Below, piece after piece: positions 21,803-27,805 of a stretch of DNA of 27,805 nt (positions are counted from its first letter, which is position 1; every line of letters begins with the position of its first letter). Source of the stretch: JANSXG01 sp965652425. GTDB lineage: Bacteria > Planctomycetota > Phycisphaerae > Phycisphaerales > UBA1924. The stretch spans positions 1 through 27,805 of the forward strand of contig CBFGVX010000042.1 in the NCBI GenBank assembly GCA_965652425.1, in the 5' to 3' direction. The notes under the pieces are model-generated. The model was not told the DNA's origin and did no database searches. It was given only the letters and a program-made list of their open reading frames with translations. Made by a program: the position numbers and the translations under genes.

Positions 21803-23149
21803 CTACCCCTGATTCGTGCTCGAACGAGGCGACGCCCCGCGCTCTTTGGGAGTCTTCTCGGCACGACCTGCTTCACCGCGGAATAGCCGATCGACCGGCG
21901 TGTCGGCGGTGGCGAACAGACTCATCACCGTAATGTCATCGACTTGGTGCAGCGATCCGTTCTGGGCATTGATCAGTTCGGCGAAGCGTTCCATCGCCTC
22001 CTGGGGCCCGAGCGACCGGATATCCGAAGCGAGCTCGTCGAACGCGCCGAGGTACCGCTTGGTGGGCATCTTCCGCTCGTACTCATCGCTGCCCGGATCG
22101 GGGAACGCCGTCTCGAAGCCGTCGGAATAGATCAGGAGGGATTCATCGGCCTCGAGCGTCAGCTCGACCTGCGGGACCAGATCGTCGGGGAACACGCCCA
22201 GAAGCCCGCCCTCGGTCTCGATTTCCCGGGTCGAATCCGGCCCGATCACCAGCGGTGGCGGGTGACCGGCACCGGCGAGGCGGATGCTCCGGTCGCGGAC
22301 ATCCACCACGCCGTACACCGCCGTCGCGAATCGCGGCACATCGCCGTGCCGGCGGATCATCTCCTGGTTCAGCCGTTGCAGCACCGCCGACGGCTCCAGC
22401 AGCTCGTAGCTCTCACCCGTGATGATCTTCGTGGTCAGACTGCGGCTGAGGACCATCGTCATCAGCGCCGCCGGCACGCCGTGACCGACCGCGTCGGCCA
22501 GGAAGAACCCGACATGGTGCTCGTCGAGGCGCTGCACATCGTAGATGTCGCCGCTCACATACCCCGCAGGTCGGAAGAACACGCGAAAGTCGATGTTGTC
22601 GACCTGAGGAAGCGACTCCGGCAGGAACTCGCGCTGCACGGAGGCGGCGAGCTGGAGCTCCTCGTGGATTTTGTCCATCTCGCCGCGAAGCCCGCCCTGA
22701 AAGCGGCTGGCGATGCGCAGCTCGGCCTGCATGGATTTCACAAAGCCCTGGCGCTCGGCCAGGGCGAACAGCGTGGAGGCGATCACCTCGTCGCTCGCCG
22801 TGCCGTCCAGCACGATCGTGCCCCGCCCCCCGAGCCGGTGCGTGTTCTCATCCGGGTGATCGACCAGCAGCACGACCGGGAGCCCCTGCTCCCAGAGATG
22901 GTCGAGCAGCTCGAACAGCCCTTGACTGGTCACATCCGCCGGCGAGGCGTGCACCAGCACCACCGAACCGAGGTTTTCCGAGAGCATCTCGCTCGCCTGA
23001 TCGATGCCGAAGCCGTGCAGTCTCGGAGTGGGCGCGAGCATTTCCCACGCCGCGCTGAGCCGATCCCATATGGTTCGGGCGTGTGCCTCGCCGCTGGAAC
23101 TCACCACGCTGAGCGTGTGTCTGGCTTTCCCCGAATGCGTGTCAGACAC
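21803..23149 (-). CDS. PP2C-type (SpoIIE/RsbU) serine phosphatase with N-terminal receiver-like domain
   Basis: A regulatory phosphatase of about 448 residues. The N-terminal region (about 40-160) has the alternating strand-helix rhythm of a receiver (GSVVLVHASPADV, LPVVLLVDHPDE, GTIVLDGTASDEV) but lacks a clear acidic pair, Asp acceptor and Lys, so it may be a pseudo-receiver. A coiled-coil linker follows (RIASRFQGGLRGEMDKIHEEL ... SVQREFLP), then the PP2C domain with metal-binding GDIYDV, DAVGHGVPAALMTM, LAGAGHPPPLVI, YSDGFETA and VDDITVMSL. This class usually acts on anti-sigma antagonist proteins; no such partner is in the window. GTG 23149 is preferred because GGGGAG lies 6 nt upstream; GTG 23200 would add 17 residues. 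The C-terminal tail is charged and low-complexity. Confidence 0.92.
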   Translation of the reverse strand: MSDTHSGKARHTLSVVSSSGEAHARTIWDRLSAAWEMLAPTPRLHGFGIDQASEMLSENLGSVVLVHASPADVTSQGLFELLDHLWEQGLPVVLLVDHPDENTHRLGGRGTIVLDGTASDEVIASTLFALAERQGFVKSMQAELRIASRFQGGLRGEMDKIHEELQLAASVQREFLPESLPQVDNIDFRVFFRPAGYVSGDIYDVQRLDEHHVGFFLADAVGHGVPAALMTMVLSRSLTTKIITGESYELLEPSAVLQRLNQEMIRRHGDVPRFATAVYGVVDVRDRSIRLAGAGHPPPLVIGPDSTREIETEGGLLGVFPDDLVPQVELTLEADESLLIYSDGFETAFPDPGSDEYERKMPTKRYLGAFDELASDIRSLGPQEAMERFAELINAQNGSLHQVDDITVMSLFATADTPVDRLFRGEAGRAEKTPKERGASPRSSTNQG

Positions 23150-23201
23150 GAGCGGCTCCCCGGCTGCCCGCCCGTTCCCCGGTGATTCCGGGTCGGGCAC
23201 G

Positions 23202-23217
23202 GGTGCGCTGGCGCACC
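23202..23217. other. Intergenic hairpin upstream of the phosphatase gene
   Basis: GGTGCGC (23202-23208) and GCGCACC (23211-23217) form a perfect 7-bp inverted repeat with a 2-nt centre, in the gap between the DUF192 stop and the phosphatase start. It has no T-tract; a processing or attenuation role is possible. Confidence 0.35.
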
Positions 23218-23239
23218 TCGGGCTGTCAGGGGCATCGGA

Positions 23240-23794
23240 CTACTCGGCGTTGGCCTTCAGCCATTCCCAGTCCATCTCGATCCGGTCGCCCTCGTTCACG
23301 CCGAGTCTGCGGAGTGTTCCGGCTTTCACCTCGACGGCATATCGGACCGGCACCCCGCTCGAGTACAGGGGCAGGCGGCTGATGTACTGCAGTTCGGTCT
23401 CGTCCTCGCGCTGGGGCGGCTCCTTGGGCATGGTGTACATCTTCACCACGCGCCCGCTGTCGTCCACATAGGCGATATCGATGTCCACCAGGCACCGGGC
23501 CATATAGAAAGTCTGGACCCCCTTGCGCGAGGGAGGGAATGCGAACACCATGCCGCCCTTCTCGGGGATCTCCGCGCGTCCACCCAGCCCGAGCTGGCGC
23601 TGCTCATCGGTGAGTGAGGTCTCGAGCGTGAACCGTTCGCCCCCGATCGTCGCCGGGACGAGGTACCGCCCGTTGTCGGTCGGGGTGGGCTCGGAAATGC
23701 CGCCCGAGCAGCCGCCGGCCATGACGCCGCCACAGCCCAGGAAGGTCACGCAGAGCGCTGTGATCAGGATCGCCGGGATTCGCCGCGCAGCCAT
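23240..23794 (-). CDS. DUF192 family lipoprotein
   Basis: A 184-residue exported protein. The N-terminus (ARRIPAILITALCVTFLGCGG) has a lipobox-like LGC near residue 21 and further Cys-Gly pairs up to about 29. The mature part is a single DUF192 domain: FTLETSLTDEQRQLGLGGR, GMVFAFPPSRKGVQTFYMARC, VDIDIAYVDDSGRVV, VRYAVEVKAGTLRRLGVNEGD. The family fold is a small closed beta barrel found in many exported bacterial proteins, with no established reaction. An insertion rich in Glu/Gln (PKEPPQREDETELQ) lies in the loop before the last strands. The ATG at 23794 lies inside the end of gluQ (31-nt overlap), so translation is probably coupled. Confidence 0.9.
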   Translation of the reverse strand: MAARRIPAILITALCVTFLGCGGVMAGGCSGGISEPTPTDNGRYLVPATIGGERFTLETSLTDEQRQLGLGGRAEIPEKGGMVFAFPPSRKGVQTFYMARCLVDIDIAYVDDSGRVVKMYTMPKEPPQREDETELQYISRLPLYSSGVPVRYAVEVKAGTLRRLGVNEGDRIEMDWEWLKANAE

Positions 23795-24729
23795 GCATCG
23801 TTCTCCTGGGTGAACACCACCGGTTGAGTCGGCATCCTAGCCGGATCGAACGCAGCGCAGAACTCCGAGGCGGTCATCGGCTCCGGACGCTCCAGCACGC
23901 CGCACCACATCGCCAGCAATCCGATCGCCCGCTCGGGGGGAACCCCCTTCTCGCGATAGGTCGCCGTGCGCGTGTCGCCGTGGCGCTTGGCGAGGCGTTT
24001 GCCGTCCTCGCCGACGATCAGGGGCAGGTGGTACCAGTGCGTAGGGGCCACCAGCCCCAGCGCCCGATAGAGAAGGATCTGTCGGGCGGCCGAGTCGAGC
24101 AGGTCATCCCCGCGCACGATGTGGGTGATGCCCTGCCTCGCATCGTCCACGACCACAGCGAGCTGGTAGCTCGGCTGGGCCCGCTTGGTCCAGACCACGA
24201 AATCGCCCACGCTCTGGTAGGGGCTGAGCGACTGCTGACCCGCGAACCGGTCCGTGAACCGCACCGGTTCGTCCGGCACCGCGAAGCGCCAGTTCGTGCC
24301 GCGATCGGCGAACTCCAGCGGCGACAGCGGGGGGCGCAGCTCGGGCGGGTAGCGCAGTTCGCCCGAGCCCTCCTGCGGGGCGGACGCCGCGGCTTCGATC
24401 TCGCTGCGCGTCAGCTCGCAGGGATAGACCGCCCCGGCGCGCGCCAGGCGTGACATCGCGTCTTCGTAGGGCGTGAGGTCCTCGGACTGGATCAGCGGCC
24501 CCTCGTCCCAGTCGATCCCTACCCACGACAGGAGATCGATGCATTGCTCGATCGAGCCCGGCTTCACGCGCGGCCCATCGAGGTCCTCGATCCGCAGGAC
24601 GATCTTCCAGCCGTTCTGTCGGGCCATCGCCCAGTTCGCGAGGAAAGTCCGGAGATTCCCCAGGTGCAGCGCGCCCGTGGGCGAGGGCGCGATTCGTGTG
24701 GTGGCGGGGCGGTTCGGGCCGGCGGTCAT
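23764..24729 (-). CDS. gluQ: Glutamyl-Q tRNA(Asp) synthetase
   Basis: Attaches glutamate to queuosine at the wobble position of tRNA-Asp. The 321-residue protein is a GluRS catalytic core without the anticodon-binding domain, which is what separates GluQ-RS from GltX. Motifs: RIAPSPTGALHLGNLRT (HIGH class), RIEDLDGPRV, YPCELTRSEI with a zinc-type Cys, HIVRGDDLLDSAARQILLYRALG, and KRLAKRHGDT (KMSKS equivalent). The ATG at 24729 fits the family N-terminus; an ATG at 24798 would add 23 residues. There is no Shine-Dalgarno sequence, and a -10-like TATCGT ends 7 nt upstream. First gene of the gluQ-to-lpxA run; divergent from the pterin dehydratase gene. Confidence 0.93.
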   Translation of the reverse strand: MTAGPNRPATTRIAPSPTGALHLGNLRTFLANWAMARQNGWKIVLRIEDLDGPRVKPGSIEQCIDLLSWVGIDWDEGPLIQSEDLTPYEDAMSRLARAGAVYPCELTRSEIEAAASAPQEGSGELRYPPELRPPLSPLEFADRGTNWRFAVPDEPVRFTDRFAGQQSLSPYQSVGDFVVWTKRAQPSYQLAVVVDDARQGITHIVRGDDLLDSAARQILLYRALGLVAPTHWYHLPLIVGEDGKRLAKRHGDTRTATYREKGVPPERAIGLLAMWCGVLERPEPMTASEFCAAFDPARMPTQPVVFTQENDAWLRGESRRS

Positions 24730-24736
24730 GGGGAAC

Positions 24737-24742
24737 ACGATA
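24737..24742 (-). promoter_or_regulatory. Candidate -10 box for leaderless gluQ
   Basis: Minus strand TATCGT ends 7 nt before ATG 24729; the intervening bases (GTTCCCC) are not a Shine-Dalgarno sequence. Confidence 0.35.
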
Positions 24743-24870
24743 CCGGTGGTGGAAGACCTCTGGACGCGTACCGATTCGCGCGCAGACTGTCGGGGCATCG
24801 CCTACGCTAGTGAACGCAAACTCTCCCGATCCGGCACCCGCCGGCGGGCATGCCGACGAGGAGGCCACCC

Positions 24871-25155
24871 GTGGTCGAAAAGCTCAGCGAAGACACCATC
24901 AAAGCCAAGCTCGAAGACCTGTCCCAGTGGTCGGAGATGAACGGGTCGATCCAGCGGACCTTCCAGTTCAAGGACTTCGTCGAGGCGATGAAGTTCGTCA
25001 ATAAGGCCGCGGACCACGCCGAGGAGGTCCAGCACCACCCGGACATCCTCATCCGCTGGAACAAGGTCACCCTGACCCTGTCGACCCACGACGCCGGCGG
25101 CATCTCGGAGAAGGACTTCGCCTTCGCGGATTTTGTGGACGATCTGGCGAACTGA
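24871..25155 (+). CDS. Pterin-4-alpha-carbinolamine dehydratase
   Basis: A 94-residue enzyme of the PCD/DCoH family, which dehydrates 4a-hydroxy-tetrahydropterin to recycle pterin cofactor or supports molybdopterin and folate-related pterins. The family signature is present: FQFKDFVEAMKFVNKAADHAEE, then HHPDILIRWNKVTLTLSTHDAGG with the catalytic His pair and the final His, and a closing FADFVDD. The GTG at 24871 is chosen because GAGGAGG lies about 7 nt upstream and the N-terminus VEKLSEDTI matches the usual length; an ATG at 24850 lies before that site. No phenylalanine hydroxylase is in the window, so its substrate source is unknown. Confidence 0.94.
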   Translation: MVEKLSEDTIKAKLEDLSQWSEMNGSIQRTFQFKDFVEAMKFVNKAADHAEEVQHHPDILIRWNKVTLTLSTHDAGGISEKDFAFADFVDDLAN

Positions 25156-25193
25156 ATCCATACCCTGGCGTAGCAGTTGCTCGGACGCCCACC

Positions 25194-25228
25194 CTGAGGT
25201 GCGGCGGGGCGGTCCGTGTTGACCTCAG
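25194..25228 (+). promoter_or_regulatory. Leader hairpin before the Gly-rich gene
   Basis: CTGAGGT (25194-25200) and ACCTCAG (25222-25228) form a perfect 7-bp stem with a 21-nt G+C-rich loop, 22 nt before ATG 25251. It could end the upstream dehydratase transcript or shape the leader of the next gene; there is no T-tract. Confidence 0.35.
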
Positions 25229-25250
25229 ACTCACTTAAGAGAGGATGCCG

Positions 25251-26105
25251 ATGAACCCAGCCCGATTGCTGATTGGGATTGTTGCTGTGCTTTTGATCGC
25301 CATGGCGAGCGTATACGCCACGCAAATGGCGGAGACAGAACCCAGCCCGCCTGCGCGGAAGGTGCTGACGCATCCCGGCGGCGTGATCCTCGTCCAGAAT
25401 TTCTATGTCGCACCAGATGAAGAGATCATCTTCACCGGTCCGGTTGATCTTCGGGTTGTCGGTGAACTTGTCATCGATGGGGTCGTTCGTGGTGCCGAGC
25501 CGGAGTCGGGGGAAGAGGAGGCACCCCGAATGAAACTCTCGAGCATGACCGGCATCGTGATCCGCGGCGAGCTTCACGCGTTCCCCGGCTACGACGGGAA
25601 AGTTGAAGGCGAGGATGGTGGGAACGGCGGAGAGATCGAACTGCGTGCTCCGATTCTCGTCAGCCATGTCGAGGTCACCGGCGGACGAGGCGGGAACGGC
25701 GCGGTAGGCGGCGGCGACGGAGGCGGCGGTGGTCGGTTGATTTACTACGGCACCGCGATCGCTCGCTTGGACTCCCCTCGGACAGAGAGCGCGTTCGAGC
25801 GGATACGAGGGGTCGGGCGCCGTCCTACGGCGACGAGTGCAACCTGTTGGTTGCGCGGAGGCGATGGCGGAGCCGCTGGACCTGCCGGCACACGGCCCGG
25901 CTTCCGTGATGGCGGGAACGGCGGGGGTGGCGGTTCCGGGACCGGACGAGCGTTCGAAGAGGAACCGTGGATGGTGTATTTCCGCGATTACCACCACATG
26001 GACAACGAGAAAGCCGCTGAAGCCCTGAAGCTCTTTACCAAAGAAGACGCCAGTGGAATTATCCAGAATCGTTTTGAGCCGGTGCCGGTTGATGCCGGTT
26101 CCTAG
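25251..26105 (+). CDS. Secreted Gly-rich protein, hypothetical
   Basis: A 284-residue protein with a signal peptide or anchor (RLLIGIVAVLLIAMASVYA). After that come beta strands (GGVILVQNFYVAPDEEIIF, VDLRVVGELVIDGVV, GIVIRGELHAFPG), and then glycine-rich stretches: GEDGGNGGEIELRAPI, GGRGGNGAVGGGDGGGGGR and later DGGNGGGGGSGTGR. The alternation of strands with GGNGG loops, then GGGGGRLIYYGT, resembles extracellular beta-solenoid surface proteins that use Gly-rich turns. The C-terminus (EEPWMVYFRDYHHMDNEKA) is a short acidic helix region. The ATG at 25251 is preferred over 25245 because AGAGG lies 6 nt upstream. The function is unknown; a surface or matrix protein is the likeliest guess. Convergent with the next gene (9-nt gap). 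Confidence 0.65.
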   Translation: MNPARLLIGIVAVLLIAMASVYATQMAETEPSPPARKVLTHPGGVILVQNFYVAPDEEIIFTGPVDLRVVGELVIDGVVRGAEPESGEEEAPRMKLSSMTGIVIRGELHAFPGYDGKVEGEDGGNGGEIELRAPILVSHVEVTGGRGGNGAVGGGDGGGGGRLIYYGTAIARLDSPRTESAFERIRGVGRRPTATSATCWLRGGDGGAAGPAGTRPGFRDGGNGGGGGSGTGRAFEEEPWMVYFRDYHHMDNEKAAEALKLFTKEDASGIIQNRFEPVPVDAGS

Positions 26106-26114
26106 TGACGCCGC

Positions 26115-27218
26115 CTACCGCTGCCCGCCCATCTGAAGGATGGTCTGGGGGTACTCGGCTTCGCCGGTGCGCGCGCTCAGGATCGCGGCTTCGCACATCG
26201 CCAGCACCTTGGCCCGGTCCATCGGGGTCGGCTGGGGGGCGTGGACATCGAGGGCTCGCTTGAGCTGGTCGGCGATGATCGCCGCGGCTCGGTCGGGGCC
26301 GCCGGAGGCGGGGTCGAAGGGTGGCGCGATCGAGGATCGGTCGAGCAGTTCGCCGTTGATGCCTGTCAGTTCCAGTTCCGCATCGTTCACACGCAGGCAG
26401 CCCTTCTCGCCCAGGACGGTCACTCCGCGCGCCCACGCGCCGGCGCGGTCGGAGAGCGCGAGCGAGGCGGCCCGGCCACCGGCGAAGCGGATGTTCGCGG
26501 TCAGGTCGCCCCGGAGCTTGCGGATGCTGGTGGCGGGCTCCTGGTAGACGCCGGGTCCGGTGACGCCGGAGACCACCGCCGCGTCGATGCGGTCGGGCAG
26601 GCCCAGCAGGGCGTGGACGATGGCCATGGCGTCATACAGACGAGCGCCGAGAGTGCCCTGGCGCGGGCCGCAGCGGGCGGAGATGGCGACCGTGCGGACC
26701 CGGCCAAGCTGGTCGAGCAGTTCCATGGCGTCGCCGAAGATGCGGCTGTCGCGCAGCATCGGCACCATGCGGACCGGGTCGATGCCCTCGGCGGATTCGA
26801 AGTTCGACAGGTCCACCACCGAGCCGGGCGAGGGCTCCATCGCGAACAGGGCGATGCCCCGGTCGCGGCAGGTCTGGACGAGCTCGAAGTCGTCGAGCAT
26901 GGAGCCGCCCCGATCGTCCTCGCCGCCGGAGGCGAGCAGGACGACCTTGGCGTCGGTCGAAGCGACGGCGTGGCGGAGGTCGTCGAAGGGCTGGGCGTTC
27001 TCGAAGGCGCTGAGGGCGTCGGCGGGCGCGCTGCGCCGGGCGGAGGCGGGCATGCCGGCCTGGACGACTTCGAGGTTGGCGTGGTCGGCGACGGCCCACA
27101 GCAGGGGGGCCTGCTCGGGGTCGAGCCAGAGCAGGGCCGGGCGCGCTGGGGCCGGCTCGGCGGAGCCGGTGGGGGTCGCGGGGGCGGGATCGGCGGGCTG
27201 TTCGAACAGATCGCTCAT
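26115..27218 (-). CDS. Gfo/Idh/MocA-like oxidoreductase-type protein
   Basis: A 367-residue cytoplasmic protein. The C-terminal part resembles the Gfo/Idh/MocA substrate domain: AMAIVHALLGLPDRIDAAVVSG, DLTANIRFAGGRAASLALSD, GVTVLGEKGCLRVNDAELEL, and the closing AKVLAMCEAAILSARTGEAE. The N-terminal part shows the usual order (LEVVQAGMPA, a KVVLLASGGEDD segment, GIALFAMEPSPGS) but no GxGxxG dinucleotide loop; the first strand is LLWLDPEQAPLLW. So it may not bind NAD(P) normally. The first 25 residues are Ala/Pro-rich. The ATG at 27218 is chosen because the frame upstream runs antisense into the RNase P RNA gene. Divergent from rnpB. No sugar-metabolism neighbour gives the substrate. Confidence 0.7.
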   Translation of the reverse strand: MSDLFEQPADPAPATPTGSAEPAPARPALLWLDPEQAPLLWAVADHANLEVVQAGMPASARRSAPADALSAFENAQPFDDLRHAVASTDAKVVLLASGGEDDRGGSMLDDFELVQTCRDRGIALFAMEPSPGSVVDLSNFESAEGIDPVRMVPMLRDSRIFGDAMELLDQLGRVRTVAISARCGPRQGTLGARLYDAMAIVHALLGLPDRIDAAVVSGVTGPGVYQEPATSIRKLRGDLTANIRFAGGRAASLALSDRAGAWARGVTVLGEKGCLRVNDAELELTGINGELLDRSSIAPPFDPASGGPDRAAAIIADQLKRALDVHAPQPTPMDRAKVLAMCEAAILSARTGEAEYPQTILQMGGQR

Positions 27219-27259
27219 GGCAGGCGTCAAGAATATCGGGAATCGGTGGGGGAAACGGG

Positions 27260-27265
27260 TAGAAT
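27260..27265 (+). promoter_or_regulatory. -10 box of rnpB
   Basis: TAGAAT (5 of 6 to consensus) ends 7 nt before the P1 helix of RNase P RNA at 27273, which places the transcript start at the expected mature 5' end. No clear -35 is seen. Confidence 0.55.
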
Positions 27266-27272
27266 CAGGCAA

Positions 27273-27702
<430 letters not shown>

Positions 27703-27707
27703 CGAGA

Positions 27708-27738
27708 CCTCCGCCCCGAAAGGGGCGGGGGCCTTTTT
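27708..27738 (+). terminator. Rho-independent terminator of rnpB
   Basis: The core CCGCCCC (27711-27717) pairs with GGGGCGG (27722-27728) around a GAAA tetraloop; the stem can extend to 10 bp (27708-27731). TTTTT follows at 27734-27738. Confidence 0.93.
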
Positions 27739-27755
27739 GAATTTTGGGCTTGGGT

Positions 27756-27784
27756 GGCGTGGTCTTCTATGAAGACCTGTCGCC
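27756..27784. other. Hairpin downstream of rnpB terminator
   Basis: GGTCTTC (27761-27767) and GAAGACC (27771-27777) form a perfect 7-bp stem with a 3-nt loop. It is extended by GGCG (27756-27759) with CGCC (27781-27784) after a small internal loop. No T-tract follows in the window; its role is unknown because the downstream gene is outside. Confidence 0.5.
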
Positions 27785-27805
27785 TGTCAAGTGATCGCGG
27801 ATCGG

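Noticed and set aside
21944..23185. 413-codon plus-strand frame
   Set aside because: Antisense to the phosphatase gene, whose PP2C motifs are clear.

Overview
The window is a G+C-rich chromosomal stretch with about 25 protein genes on both strands and one RNA gene, the RNase P RNA. Housekeeping genes (metH, tyrS, purH, ribE, gluQ, rnpB) are mixed with lipoproteins, secreted beta-rich proteins and two signalling modules. lpxA and many lipobox proteins indicate a diderm bacterium. The overall flavour (stand-alone HNH protein, DUF1328/entericidin small genes, Gly-rich secreted protein, SseB-like proteins, Gfo/Idh-like protein) fits Planctomycetota, most likely Phycisphaerae. That placement is inference from gene style, not from a marker search. 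I see no mobile element, CRISPR array, tRNA or prophage gene. No gene-free gap exceeds 300 bases; the longest is 12373-12597.

Layout. 1-168: an almost pure C run at the window edge, then the metH control region with a striking operator-like dyad. 169-6070 (+): metH, a lipoprotein carrying a SecD-type head domain, and tyrS. 6137-9513: a lower-G+C lipoprotein with a CxxCH haem motif, overlapped by a small SseB-like gene; a secreted protein on the minus strand; and a second, longer SseB-like protein. 9535-12372 (-): Old Yellow Enzyme-type oxidoreductase, DUF4097 beta-solenoid protein, HNH endonuclease. 12598-14321 (-): DoxX and a cluster of tiny envelope/stress-type genes (Asp/Ala-repeat lipoprotein, DUF1328, entericidin-like, two-helix membrane protein) around a dense RNA-structure element. 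14434-16624 (-): OmpR-type response regulator and histidine kinase, overlapping, with a clear promoter. 16838-18836: small membrane protein (+) and purH (-). 18898-20859: PQQ-type beta-propeller lipoprotein (-) and ribE (+). 20872-24729 (-): a compact gluQ - DUF192 - PP2C phosphatase - lpxA run. 24871-27218: pterin carbinolamine dehydratase, a secreted Gly-rich protein, and a Gfo/Idh/MocA-like protein. 27273-27738: rnpB with its terminator.

How parts work together. metH, the pterin dehydratase, purH and ribE belong to one-carbon, pterin, purine and flavin metabolism but are scattered, not one operon. The two-component pair and the PP2C phosphatase are regulatory. The most novel-looking signals are (i) the 8-bp-phased palindromic operator over the metH promoter, (ii) mutually exclusive hairpins ending in a terminator between the entericidin-like gene and its upstream neighbour, and (iii) four genes without Shine-Dalgarno sequences that have a TANNNT box exactly 6-7 nt before ATG, suggesting leaderless mRNAs.
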